Part shown: positions 25,523 to 36,400 of the stretch, one piece after another
Numbering within the stretch: the stretch's first letter is position 1
How the letters are laid out: every line of letters starts with the position of its first letter
Assembly (NCBI GenBank): GCA_963768775.1
Contig: CAVYIY010000006.1
Span: 248,001-312,000, forward strand
Direction of reading: 5' to 3'
Length of the DNA: 64,000 nucleotides
Source of the DNA: FEN-33 sp963768775
GTDB taxonomy: Archaea; Thermoplasmatota; Thermoplasmata; Methanomassiliicoccales; UBA472
Made by a program: the position numbers and the translations under genes
Notes under the pieces: model-generated
Told to the model about the DNA's origin: nothing
Seen by the model: the letters and a program-made list of their open reading frames with translations, nothing else
Databases searched by the model: none

Positions 25523-25528
25523 CCAGCC
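25508..25528 (-). promoter_or_regulatory. Cobamide-locus operator 3, at the apgM-like/cobT promoter
   Basis: AGTTGGAT-TAATC-ATCCAGCC; arms match operator 2 at 8/8 (left) and 6/8 (right) with the same 5-bp centre length. It covers the start codon (25522-25520) and the predicted transcription start near 25526, given a TATA-like element around 25552. Part of the match is coding sequence (MINPTN), so chance is less excluded than for sites 1 and 2. Confidence 0.6.
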
Positions 25529-25753
25529 CTCAAATATGGGTCATTGCCTTAATTCTTTTCTTCCTTGGCGCCCAGCAACCTAGTGATTCTAATCGATGAG
25601 AATATCACTCTGGTAGCTGAACTCCAAAATATCGTGTCTAATCAGATAGTTGTCAATGGACTGAACCTATGTATCACGTCCAGGCGTTGGAGGAATTGGG
25701 GGAAATTGTGTCAAACTTGTCCCAAACAATGGGGCTCCTATTCACTTCTCTGC

Positions 25754-26275
25754 TCATTCTCGCGATTCTAGTCTTTTGATCTGGCTCATGACCCTCTGAC
25801 GTATCAGCCGCGGCTCCTCTTGATCGAATGTTCGCTTGCCGTGATCGAGCAATTTGATTTCTGCGAGTCGCATCGCGGCACCGCACTGAGGGCAGGGAAA
25901 GGCTTTATCCCCTTCAGTGGAGACTTCGAAGCTCAAGCACTTGGGGCATTGATACGCATGTTTGCGGCCGGAGAACTTGCCCCTTTTCGCTACTGGCTTC
26001 CCCTCTTTCTCTACAATGTCCAAAGCGAAATCGATGGTCGGCGCATTCGATATGCTTGTTCCAACCCCGAACCCATCAGCTCCAGCCGCAGCTAATGTGG
26101 GAATTGCCTTTTCGTCGAGCCCTCCAGATACAAGAATCTTGACATCTCTGAACCCTCGTAGATCCATCTCCCAACGGACCTCCCGGATCAAGTCGGGAAG
26201 TGATCCTCGCCTCGAGGCTGGCGTGTCAAGTCTGACTGCTTGAAGGTTCTTGATAGCCTCGCAGAACGACCTCAA
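25754..26275 (-). pseudogene. pncB: Nicotinate phosphoribosyltransferase, C-terminal part only
   Basis: NAPRTase makes nicotinate mononucleotide for NAD. Only the C-terminal ~165 residues remain: VRLDTPASRRGSLPDLIREVRWEMDLRG, KILVSGGLDEKAIPTLAAAGADGFGVGTSIS, KRGKFSGRK, then the archaeal zinc-ribbon tail (CPKCLSFEV...FPCPQCGAAM). About 220 N-terminal residues with the active-site His are absent. The homology stops near 26265-26280, exactly where plus-strand viral-type sequence begins, so the gene was cut by insertion or rearrangement (or by an assembly join). The surviving part has no internal breaks, suggesting a recent event. Confidence 0.85.
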
Positions 26276-26474
26276 GGGTCAGCCATTCACTGGCGCTGCC
26301 AGCCAAATCAACGCTGGCGACGCGATTGACTGGAACAAGAGGTTGTTCTTCAACTGCCGCAGCCCGATTCGGGCCAAGGCGGGCGACTACATCATCATCA
26401 CCCTCAAATCGACAACGCAGTGGGCAACGACCAGCACCATCACCATCCAGGCACTACAACTGGTCAAGCAGTAG
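26276..26474 (+). CDS. C-terminal end of a virus-like structural protein (truncated)
   Basis: Open from the junction with pncB to TAG at 26474. The readable part, DLKGQPFTGAASQINAGDAIDWNKRLFFNC and IIITLKSTTQWATTSTITIQALQ, is a polar beta-rich sequence without Cys pairs. No family recognised; the style and position, right before three similar genes on the same strand, suggest the tail of a capsid or fibre protein whose 5' part was lost at the junction. Confidence 0.45.
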
Positions 26475-26617
26475 TCAAGATAGTCCGCCGCAGGACCATC
26501 GCACAAACCCTTTTCCTTTTATCTCTTTCCAATTTTCCAAGGTAGGAAACCGCGAGGCTCGGACCTGACTTCACGGGCCAGCGGGGAGCGCTGGTTTTAG
26601 CAGGTCCAAGAGGGACG

Positions 26618-27373
26618 ATGCCGTTAAGACGGGTGAAGCGGGGGCCACTGAGCGGACCAGACGATGCCTGGGAGGACAGCGGGGATGAGAGCAACAGCCC
26701 GCCGCCGACCACGGAGGAAGAAATCTCCGCAACGCAACAACTGGAAGAAATCGAGCTGGAAAAGACCCCGCCAAACGATGCCGATGTGGTCCCTGCCGGA
26801 GAATCGGACGAAACGATGGGGATGACCCCTGCGCGTCGGCTCAAGGAAGTTTCTCACAAAGCTCCGCCACAAAGAGGTCGGCACGTCGGCGCTGCGGCGC
26901 TGGCGCTGGTGTCGCGCATCCCCTTGGTCGGGCTTAGGTATCTGCGGGACTCGCGGGAGTTCGTCATCTACGACGACCAGCCGCCACCGAGCGGCGAGTA
27001 CGTCGTGCAGACGCTAGGCATCTCCACGTTGGAGTACGACGGGGTGCAGCAGAACCATCTCCTGGTGACGTTCAAAGCGGGACAACTGACTGGCTTCGGG
27101 ATGGAGGACAACTATTACGCAGTGGAATACGCCCTGGTCGGAGCAAACGTCGATTTTCCGGTCAACGTGCAGACCCTTCTGGGTGGGAGGGACGGGCGCA
27201 CACTGGTTGTCAATTACAACCGCAACATCAGCATCAAGGTGAACACCGTCACTGCGACCCCGTTTAGCTTGGCGGCGACGCAAAGCCCCTACGTCATCGA
27301 CCTGGGGCTGAACATCTCCAGCGTGTACATCTCGACCACCAAATCATGCACCGTCCGATTGGAGGCTTGGTGA
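26618..27373 (+). CDS. Predicted viral structural protein
   Basis: 251 residues, family not recognised. The N-terminal ~90 residues are charged and disordered (Asp/Glu/Pro/Ser-rich); the remainder is a beta-rich domain (EYVVQTLGISTLEYDGVQQNHLLVTF, NISSVYISTTKSCTVRLEAW). No signal peptide. AGAGGG precedes the ATG at 26618. It overlaps the next gene as TGATG, so these genes are co-translated. The make-up and partners point to a virion or tail component rather than a cellular enzyme. Confidence 0.55.
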   Translation: MPLRRVKRGPLSGPDDAWEDSGDESNSPPPTTEEEISATQQLEEIELEKTPPNDADVVPAGESDETMGMTPARRLKEVSHKAPPQRGRHVGAAALALVSRIPLVGLRYLRDSREFVIYDDQPPPSGEYVVQTLGISTLEYDGVQQNHLLVTFKAGQLTGFGMEDNYYAVEYALVGANVDFPVNVQTLLGGRDGRTLVVNYNRNISIKVNTVTATPFSLAATQSPYVIDLGLNISSVYISTTKSCTVRLEAW

Positions 27374-28590
27374 TGGGGAACGTCAGCATCATACTCCCAA
27401 GAAGCTCGATGTGCATGGTCTATAACAAGCAACCCAATCACAATTACGATAACACCAGCCCGTACATCGGGGCAATCAACTACGGGACGAACTTCATCTA
27501 CGCTGGCTTCGTGAACTACGATACGTCGCTAATCCAGTACCTAGCATCGAGCAGAGTGGTCAGCGCCAAGCTCTGGGTCAAGTGGACCTGCGATGTGTTC
27601 CTGACATCAATCAACGTGAGCTTGGATGCGGTGCAGAACCCTTGGCTCTCGACCGTGGTGACGTACAACAACCAGCCGCCAGCGTTGCAGAACGTGGCAT
27701 CTTTCGTGCTCACCTTGGCTGACAACGGGAAATGGGAGTCCTATGATGTCACCAATGTCGTGAAGCAGTGGATAGACAACCCTTTGGGCGAAAACGGCTT
27801 CAAATGGAGCAAGCCAGTACCGAGCGGCGACTCTGGCAAGGTGTACCCTGATTTGTATGCGGCCCCCGCTGGTTCTTCCTACATCGAGATTATCTACGAC
27901 AGTTCGAGCGGCCCTACCAATGTTTGCAATCTGGCGTTCACCAACTTCGATGATGGCTCAAGGCAAGGATGGGGCGCTGGTACGGTGGTGAACGAAACAC
28001 CCCACTCAAGCCCATACTGCCTCAAGGTCCAGCCTTCTGATACTGGACTGTTCAACTTCGGGCCGACCACCGACTCCTTCAGACTGAGCTTCTTCATCAA
28101 CCCCAAGGGCATCCCCAACGGTCAGCTTGGGTGCATCTTCGCGGTTGCCGATACGGGTTATGGCCTCTCGCCACGATTGTATGTGGAATGCAATGCTGGC
28201 ATCTATTATCTGTCATCGTCCTCGTGGACACCATACCAATATGATGTGATTGGGCAACTGGCAATAGCAGAATGGAACCAGGTAGTGCTCGATTTCGATG
28301 CCATGCCGAGCAACTTCTTCAGAGCGTACATCAACGGCATAGACTACGGGAAGTTCCCAACCTCCAGGGGAACTCTAGTCCCTCCGTTCACGCACGATTA
28401 TTACGGCTTGATGCTGAACTATGTTTTCGGCATGGGCTACATCCTCTTGGATGATGTTTGCATCAGGTCGCCAGTACCAGCAATGCCACCAGTAACGCCA
28501 CCGAGCAAGGCGCTGGAGCAGTTCCCGTCGAGCGTGAGGATTGGGACGCGGTTGAACCAGCGGACCAGGAGGGGGCGAGGAAATGGCTGA
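27373..28590 (+). CDS. DNRLRE plus concanavalin-like fibre/receptor-binding protein
   Basis: 405 residues from the ATG at 27373, which overlaps the previous stop. The N-terminal ~180 residues look like a DNRLRE-type surface domain (AKLWVKWTCDVFLTSINVSLDAVQNPWLSTVVTYNNQPP, WESYDVTNVVKQWIDNPLGENGFKW). The C-terminal ~200 residues look like a LamG/concanavalin-A lectin fold (WNQVVLDFDAMPSNFFRAYINGIDYGKF). No signal peptide or membrane anchor, which argues against a cellular surface protein and for a virion fibre binding host glycans. It overlaps the next gene by 8 bp. Confidence 0.6.
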   Translation: MGNVSIILPRSSMCMVYNKQPNHNYDNTSPYIGAINYGTNFIYAGFVNYDTSLIQYLASSRVVSAKLWVKWTCDVFLTSINVSLDAVQNPWLSTVVTYNNQPPALQNVASFVLTLADNGKWESYDVTNVVKQWIDNPLGENGFKWSKPVPSGDSGKVYPDLYAAPAGSSYIEIIYDSSSGPTNVCNLAFTNFDDGSRQGWGAGTVVNETPHSSPYCLKVQPSDTGLFNFGPTTDSFRLSFFINPKGIPNGQLGCIFAVADTGYGLSPRLYVECNAGIYYLSSSSWTPYQYDVIGQLAIAEWNQVVLDFDAMPSNFFRAYINGIDYGKFPTSRGTLVPPFTHDYYGLMLNYVFGMGYILLDDVCIRSPVPAMPPVTPPSKALEQFPSSVRIGTRLNQRTRRGRGNG

Positions 28591-28978
28591 TTTGACATTC
28601 GACCCGACGCAAGGATGCCCGATAGTCAAGAACTTCAACTGCGTTCAGGAGGACCGCGCCTTCTGGGATGCCAACCTCGCTGAGTGCATTTTCTGGGACG
28701 AGATGGCAGGACATAACGCTTACAACGAGGTCATCCAGGCTATCGGAGGAGGATTGACCGATGTGCTGGTGGACCTGGGGAAGGTCTACAAGGACGTCAC
28801 GGTCTTTGTGGACGATGTTTGCTCGCTGAAGTTCCACGATGTCGCCCACGCCCCCGTCGCAATGTCGATAGCGCTGGCTAGGGTAGGGATACCAGTGTAC
28901 TTCAAGGGAATCAATGCCCGCTATGTGCTGGTGACGACCGTCAACCCCATCAACGTCACCGTGAACGGGAACGGGTGA
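28583..28978 (+). CDS. Hypothetical protein of the viral cassette
   Basis: 131 residues, unrecognised. It starts inside the 3' end of the fibre gene (ATG in GGAAATGGCTGA) and is mixed alpha/beta: MADLTFDPTQGCPIVKNFNCVQEDRAFWDANLAEC, then a segment ending VTTVNPINVTVNGNG. The collagen-like frame begins 6 bp after its stop. Position suggests a fibre-attachment or tail component. Confidence 0.5.
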   Translation: MADLTFDPTQGCPIVKNFNCVQEDRAFWDANLAECIFWDEMAGHNAYNEVIQAIGGGLTDVLVDLGKVYKDVTVFVDDVCSLKFHDVAHAPVAMSIALARVGIPVYFKGINARYVLVTTVNPINVTVNGNG

Positions 28979-28984
28979 GCCTGG

Positions 28985-29107
28985 ATGTCCGTGGAGTGGG
29001 CGCTCTCAGGCTGGTCAGGGCAGAGCGGACAGAGCGGACTCTCTGGCTGGTCAGGACGCTCAGGGCAGAGGGGTCGTCGCGTTATTCCAGCGCCATGGAG
29101 GGGCTGA
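28985..29107 (+). CDS. Collagen-like Gly-X-Y protein, truncated at the cassette edge
   Basis: Frame of 40 codons from the ATG at 28985 to TGA at 29107. From residue 9 to 30 every third residue is Gly (SGWSGQSGQSGLSGWSGRSG), eight Gly-X-Y triplets, as in phage and archaeal-virus fibre shafts. The pattern stops near 29075, where PAS-domain coding sequence begins in another frame, so the gene was probably cut at the right junction. Too short to be a whole fibre. Confidence 0.5.
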   Translation: MSVEWALSGWSGQSGQSGLSGWSGRSGQRGRRVIPAPWRG

Positions 29108-29720
29108 AAAACTCGCTCACGGAGGCGGGGACTTTCTTCAAGGTGGCGGCGAAGGACGGGTCGGTGCACAAGCTTCACGTGAAGGCGACGGTCACCGAGC
29201 AGGAGGAAGGGCGGACCCCGATCGCGACGGCGAAGGATGTCAGCCGATTCGAGGAGATGGAGGCGCGGCTCTGCAGCAGAGAGCAGCTCTTCGCCACCGT
29301 CATGGATCAGATGCCGATCGCGGGATCACGAACGCACTAACCGGCGAGATGATCCACGTGAACAAGAAAGCGAGCGAGGTGTTGGGGTTCACGCGCGATG
29401 AGATGGTGGGAAGGAGGCCGGACGAGCTCGGGTTCTGGGAGGACGACGAGCTGTCGAGGAGGCTCCCGCCCGGGGGCATGGCTTTCGGAGCGGCCATCGA
29501 TATCACAACGAGGGAGGGTGGCAAGCAGACGTTCATGGTTAACGTGGCGAAGATCGTGGTTGAGGAGGGACCGTTCATCTTCTTCATGATACTCGGGAAG
29601 GCCGGGGAGGAGATGCCACGGATATTCCCGCCATCAATGGACGGACCTCCGGAAAGGATGCCCTTCGAACGCCCGAAAGAGGAAGGGAATCCGGTATCAT
29701 GGGATGAGGAAGGGAATTAG
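29075..29720 (+). pseudogene. PAS-domain signalling protein, 5'-truncated and frameshifted
   Basis: Residual sensor sequence in two frames: MEGLKNSLTEAGTFFKVAAKDGSVHKLHVKATVTEQ...EEMEARLCSREQLFATVMDQMPIA, then after a 1-nt shift near 29317, GITNALTGEMIHVNKKASEVLGFTRDEMVGRRPDELGFWEDDEL and ITTREGGKQTFMVNV, a PAS fold. No kinase domain follows; the frame ends at 29720 after a Pro/Glu-rich tail. The 5' part is missing at the junction with the viral cassette. Confidence 0.7.
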
Positions 29721-30419
29721 GGCATGATCGACTTTACCCCTCGATGCTGCCTCTGATTAATGGGATAATCCTTTCTCAACCAACCTCATGATAGCGCTCC
29801 GCTGAAGCGCTGTGATCAACGGTGACTGGAAAGACTATGGCCTTACGCTCCCCTTTGACTTCGTGTATCAAGAGCGACCGAACCCGTCGACGATCATCAA
29901 AATCTCCACCAGATATCGCTCATCGCTTAGCCTGAACTTGCAATTTGCCGGAGGAGTGCTTGGGTAACGACTGGTTCATGGACGTGGAGGCCGTCGTCAT
30001 CAGTCTCGGCGACCAATGAATGAAATCTGGTTCTTCCACTAATTGGAAACATCCACTCAATTGCGAAAGGATATGCTCACACATCAATTTGAACTAGATT
30101 GAGCAATATGTTCATAGCTCAGCGAAATTCGACAATGATCTTCTTATCTCTAGTGAAATGAGGCGTTAATTCCACTTCATTTGAAATCATGAATTGAATG
30201 TCTGGATGGCTGGTGAAGTGAATCCGGACAAGCCCACTACTCTTCTTATCCAGACAATTATGTATTGAATTCAATCCTTTTCGGGGGCAGCTGATTAAGA
30301 TGGATTTCTATTTCCATCTCCTTTCGATGGTCAGATTGTAGAGGCTGAGCCAAAATGATTCGAGCCCAAGCGCTCTAGCCCTGACAATCGCTGGCCTGCT
30401 AGCTACAACATCAGGCAGC
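29721..30419. other. 700-bp intergenic, possible decayed small gene
   Basis: No complete gene. On the minus strand from about 30300 to TGA at 30119 a protein-like frame reads NCLDKKSSGLVRIHFTSHPD and ends DKKIIVEFR, preceded in another frame by MEIEIHLNQLPPKRIEFNT, as if a small gene had lost frame once. A short AGCGCT inverted repeat lies at about 29794-29812. The rest is A+T-rich and featureless. Confidence 0.3.
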
Positions 30420-33400
30420 TCAGCGCCTTCTTCGCTTCAGCAACCCCCTTTGGAAGCAGACGAGCAATAATATGGTGGCCATGGCGAGGACCAGCGCCAC
30501 TAGGATGATCGTTCCAGTCGATACGGTGGGCGCTGTGCTCGACACTTGGTTCCCGGTGACGGTAATGTCGCCTCCGGGTATGGTGAAGTTCGGCAGGTCC
30601 GGCACGAATGCTAGCGCAGCGTAGACGCTGCCATTCGTCTTCGAAGTGGCGGTGAGCACTACCTGCAACGTCGGATCGGGATTCGCCCTGATCGGGGTGA
30701 GGCGCAGTTGGTAGGTCGTCTGACTGCCAGCATTGACACTCAACGTGACATTCTGTCCGTATGTTCCACCGACCGAGCTTACCTCAGCCTGCCATCCCAA
30801 CGTTGCCAGTTCATCGGCGTTCAACATTTTGACGAGATAACTGTCCACTATATTGCCGGTATTCGACACTACCATATTGAAGGTGTACGAGGAACCGTTG
30901 GTCGCCTGCGGCGTGCTCGAATTCAAGCTGACTGAGTATTGAGGGTTTATTGTCACTTTTAATGATACACTGTCAGTCACTGTTGCGACGTTGGTCGATG
31001 TGGCCTCGATTGTAACGGTCGAATCGGTGGTCTTGGCGCTGCTCGGCGTGGTGATGGTTACCAACACCAATTGTGAATTGTCGGTCGAGCCGCAATCAAC
31101 GGTAATATTGGACTGCGAGAATGTGACGCTCCATCCAGAAGGTTTCGAGTACGTTGACAGTTTGTAGGTATCTTCGACGTCCCCATTGTTCTCGACGAGC
31201 ACGTTGTACGATACCATCTCCCCGGCGTTCACGGTGCGCTTCTCGGTGCTGTCCCAGGTGATGTCTACGAGATAGCTGTCCTCCTGTTGCAGGTTGATGA
31301 CCTTTGAGATGGGGCACGTCAAATTGATCTCGAACGTGCTGAAGTATTGCACTTTAAGACCCCTTGTCGTTCCATTCCCTGTTGCGTTCACATTATAGTT
31401 TCCTGCTGGTAAATAGATCTCAAAGGTGCCATCGGTGGCCGAGATAATCGTCTTACTACCGTATTCGGAAGAGATCCGCACGGATGCCTCGCCCGGGGTC
31501 CCTGCCATCAGTGTGAATCCACTGAACCTAAGGCCAGCTTCGAGTGTCACGTTCAGGTAGCTGGAGATGTACGGATCCACAATTACATAGCCCAGGAACG
31601 CTCCGGTGCCACCGGTCTCCCGCACATAGACGGTGTAATTACCAGGTGCGATTTCTGTGCTGTAACCGGAAGGCGTGGATGATACTGCAATAGACATCGA
31701 GCTTTCAGAATTAGAGACGAACTCCAGTGAAGCGCTAACCGACATACCATCGAATGAAATAATTCCGCTTAACGTGGCATTGTCGTATTCCCGGGCAGTA
31801 GCAATTTTTACAACCTTATTGGCCGTCAGATCGAACGTGATGGATCCGGAGTAATACACGTAGCGCTCTTTACTATCATTCGTCTCCGTCGTGCACAAAT
31901 CTGCGCTGGCAGTGTAATTGCCCTCCGGGAGATAGGTGGTATAACTTCCAGTTGTGGATGTGGTCAATGTCATTATTCCTCCGCCAGAGTTGTTTGTGAT
32001 CGAGACGGACGAAGCTTGGCGGAGCACGCTCCCTTCGAAGGTCACACTACCTGAGATCAAGTACGCCTGTTCGGTGACTATTGTCACGATAGTCTCCTCT
32101 GGTCCAATGGTCTGCAAGAGCAGCTCCGCATATCTGATCCCTAGACGCTCCACGAACGCGTACACATTATAATCGCCTGCTTGTAGGTAGATGCTGAAGC
32201 TCGTGGTCGCGCTAATCTGCTTCTCCTCCGGTCCAGTGAAAGTTAGCGTGACCGTGGCGCTGCGATCCGGACTTATGGTACCAGTGACCAATATGCGCTT
32301 CTCTGCTACGATGTTCAACGTTGTAGGGTCGGCGTTGACCTCGATGGTAATGCTTTCGGAATATTGGTATTTAGTGACGTTAGAATCGAAGCTGACGTTC
32401 TCGTCTATAGTGACTTTATAAAGACCAGGATGCAGTTGCGCGGAGTAAGACCCGTCCATACCTGTGATGACACTGGCATCTATTGCAGCGCCTCCCGCTG
32501 ACGTGAAGGATATCGTAACGCCCGATAACGGCGTATCAAGATAGGTCAGGGAACCTTCGATGGTCCGGTTGATGGCCAGAAGCTCGACGTTCTCAGTCAT
32601 GGAAGAGTCGAGGGTCTCATAGGTCTTCGAGTACGACTCATATCCAGGTTCATCCACACTAAGCGTATACGTCCTATCGGCGATGAGCGGGATGCTGTAG
32701 CTGCCATCACTACTGGTTGTCACGGAGGCAGTTCGACCATCTAAGTCACTGACTGACACAATGACATTGGCTAATCCCTCCGTTGAAGCGAAAACCCCAT
32801 AGGCGTTAGTGTCGTACCAAACATTACCAGATATGGTCACACCACTCATCAAAGACAGATCGATCGAGATCGATTGATAGACATACTTTTCGGTCCAGAT
32901 TACGTATGAGCCAGACATCACGTTGATGAAATAGTTGTCCGAAGGTACCAACACTCGGAACATCCCGGACGAATTGGTGATCGCGGAGATGCTTGCGCCT
33001 GTAGTCTCTGACGTTATGGTTACAGTAAGACCGCTCACCGAGCTTGAGCCGCTAAGATAGCCGGTGATGTAATAGCCCGTATGAAGGACTGGATTATAGG
33101 AAATTTCGTCGCCGGTGCCTACGATCTTTTGCAAGGAGGTGTACTCCAGATTGTTCAAGATCGCAATGATCTGGATATCGTATGTGCCAACTGGCACCGT
33201 CATTGCGAAGTCGCCATTAGCATCGGCGTTCGCCAAATAGACCATGGTCCCGGCGGATATGGTGACGGTTGCATATTGCACTGTTGAGCCACTTGAGGTA
33301 ACGGCTCGACCGGTCACCGTCATTGCATCTTGCAGGGTTATAGACGCGGTAATATTCTCTCCTTCGGTGAGACAATATCTCTGCTCGCCCAGGGTTATGC

Positions 33401-36400
33401 CTTCAGTTCCCGATTCAAGAGTATAGTTGCCCGATACCATTTTATTGAAGCTGAAGCAACCAGTTGAGTTTGTGAGAACGGTCGATGAGCTTCCATCGGT
33501 AAGGTTGTTTAGAACGATTGGGAAGTTGACCGCCGCGGTTCCATTGGTCAATGTCACCGTTCCGGCGATTTTTCCCGGTTTGATGGCAATGTTTTGAGTT
33601 AAAGCAGTACTAGTCGAGACGGTGATATCATAAGTGGTGGTCTTTTGGCCATCGACTATGGCATAAAGCTCAGCATTCATCGGTGGTATGCCGCTAAACG
33701 TGAACCCGTTAGCGGTGCTGTTGGTCTCGACATAGAATCCAGTCGTTTCGTTCTCGATTATCACTTTCGCACCGACTATCGGCTCTTCGCTCGTGACGGA
33801 TGAGGTGGAGCTCGAACTCCAGTATAACTGACCGGACACGCTCGCTCCGGTCAAGTTCACATCGCCATTGAAAACGTAATTCGGAACGTTTCGCATTGCT
33901 TGGTCATAGGTAATATTATAGGTCAGTGTCTTTAACGTCGTGCTGGCTATTTGGGTCATATTATCCAGGGTACCGGTCGAAAAGACCACGCTGACTTTAC
34001 CAAAAGGTGCTATCAGACTGTAATGACCGTCGGCATCCGTTTTCACCGTTTGATGCGGGATGCCATACTGATCGAGCACTGTGACATAAATGCCTGGATA
34101 TGGATTACCGGTGGTCGAGGTCACATTTCCCTGGATTATTGCACCATCGTAGTACTGTAGGAAGACGACGCCTTGTTCAAAGCCATCTTCGGAAAGATCC
34201 ACGGTCCCTTCCTCGAGACCAGCTTCGATCTTGACCTCATGGGCAATGGCCTCCTCATAGCTGATGGCCGTCCATGCATCAGTATGATTGGCATAATCCG
34301 TAAATGGGTTGTAATAGGCCGTCCTGTAAACGACCTCGAAGTGGGACATGTTCCAGCCCGGCATAGGCGAATCACTGGCCAATGATCCAGAGTAACCGGG
34401 GATGCCTTGAGTGGTCTCTCCGACGTCCGAAGGCCCATAGCCCATGAAGGCCCTGTAGAGCATCGTTTTGTAGAACGCGTCCGTATAGACAATTTCATAG
34501 CTGGAAATCGTCATTGATGAGGTGATATTCGCAAGGGCAACTGTCTCGTTATCTGAGGTCACCGCATAGATCTGATAATAGGCGATTGGGGCGTTCGATA
34601 CCGAGTCTATTGTGTGATCGGATAGTTTTGCCGGCGCATAGAATATGTTGTTGCTGGTAGCTGAGAACGGGAACAATCTGGAATCAACTGCGATGTAGCT
34701 GATGTCATTACCGGTGATGGTCCTGATGTCATGGTAGAGGTTGACTAGGCTGTCGTAGCCTATCTTGGCGAGTTCGACGCGGGAGGCGATATACTTAGCA
34801 TTGACTGCGGACATCGAACTATCGAATGAACCATAGATCTCGGGGTGAGCCTGGATCGTCTCAACGTACTTGGATGGATGGACCATTATATCATAGAACG
34901 TGGAATAATCCACGCCATGTGTGATCATCGCATTCGCGACCGCTGATCCGGATGTGATGTTCTGATCTTCCACGCATCGGACGATCAGCATGGCTATGGC
35001 TTCGGTCTCATTCTCACAGGTGAGATAACATGCTGCGAAGTTATAACCATCCTGGAAATTATCTGCCACGGTAGGATGACCGCCCGCCTGTATAGCTTCG
35101 AAACCATAGTCCCACCATGAAAGGAAAGCAGGTCGATCGATGGCCGGTGTGATGTTCTGATCTTTCTCATTGAACCAAGACCAAGCGGCTGGCCAGTATT
35201 CTGTTGAGACCGGGAGCGAATATGAGAACGCTCCGAGGTACCAATCAGAACTGTAAGATGATGGCTTTAGGATGTCCGGCATGGCGTTGTAAATCTGTTC
35301 ATCGGATGCGCTCTTGACATTAGACGGTATACCAGCATCCACTGCGGTCCACACATTGGGCAGGATGACCAGGAAACCCAGGAAGAGTACGCCGGCTACA
35401 TGCCTTACCTTGAAGGCCTTTCTCATCCAGACAAGGGGGTTGCTGAATATCTTAATGCCAGCGAATCCCTTCGGCACGTCCTCGAACTTTATCAGCTCAA
35501 TCACGAGGACCAATATCCAACCGGCTGCGATGGCGAACACCGGTGCGGCGTTGAAAACGAACCTGCCTGCCGATGATGCCATATAGATGGCCGCACCGAT
35601 CCAGGCAGTCACGAATATGAAGTAGGGCGAGGTGTTCTTGGGAATCTTTATCGCTGCCCATACCAGCCCAATGATCGCGAACCAGAACGTGACGACTCCG
35701 AACGACATCGCCAGATCAGAGAAGGTTGGAGCCTGGGCTTCAGAAATGGTGGAGTATAGCTTGCTCTTGACCAAATAGCCCTGACCGGTTATGATAGCCT
35801 CGAAAATCCTCGGGGCGAAGGCTGCCAGGCCCACTAACGCCACCACCGCGATGATGACGAAGATCGGGATGACCAAAGTCCAAGGATAGTCGCGGGTGAC
35901 GGTGAAGAATAGGCCGACGATCACCGCGACGATGAACAATACCGCGGGGACGTCAAACCATGTCGCCCAGAATGTCAGCTGCCAATACATCGGGGCCGCC
36001 AATATCAATGCCAGGCCCAGCATGAGGGTAACGGATATCACCGCTCCGAAGGAGTCGATGTTCTTGAAGCGGTTGATGAAGATCTGGACTAACAGATAAG
36101 CTAGGACGATTATCAGCACGTACATGAAACCCGTCCAGATGAACGCCACGGCGGCGATGCATACACCGCCGAGCAGAGCATAGATGACCGAGGATTGGTT
36201 TGTCCGGATATAGAGCGCTAAGCCGTCCTTGATCGCCTTTGGGCTCTTCCAGCTCGCCACCCATTTATCGCCATTGATTGTCTTCAATGATTCTAGAAGG
36301 AAGTAGAAGCCGAAGACCACGAAGAAAAGGACCATGGCGTCGTGGTCTGCGTCGGAAAGAACGCTACGCTGGATATGCGCTGGCATGATGGCGATCAGGA

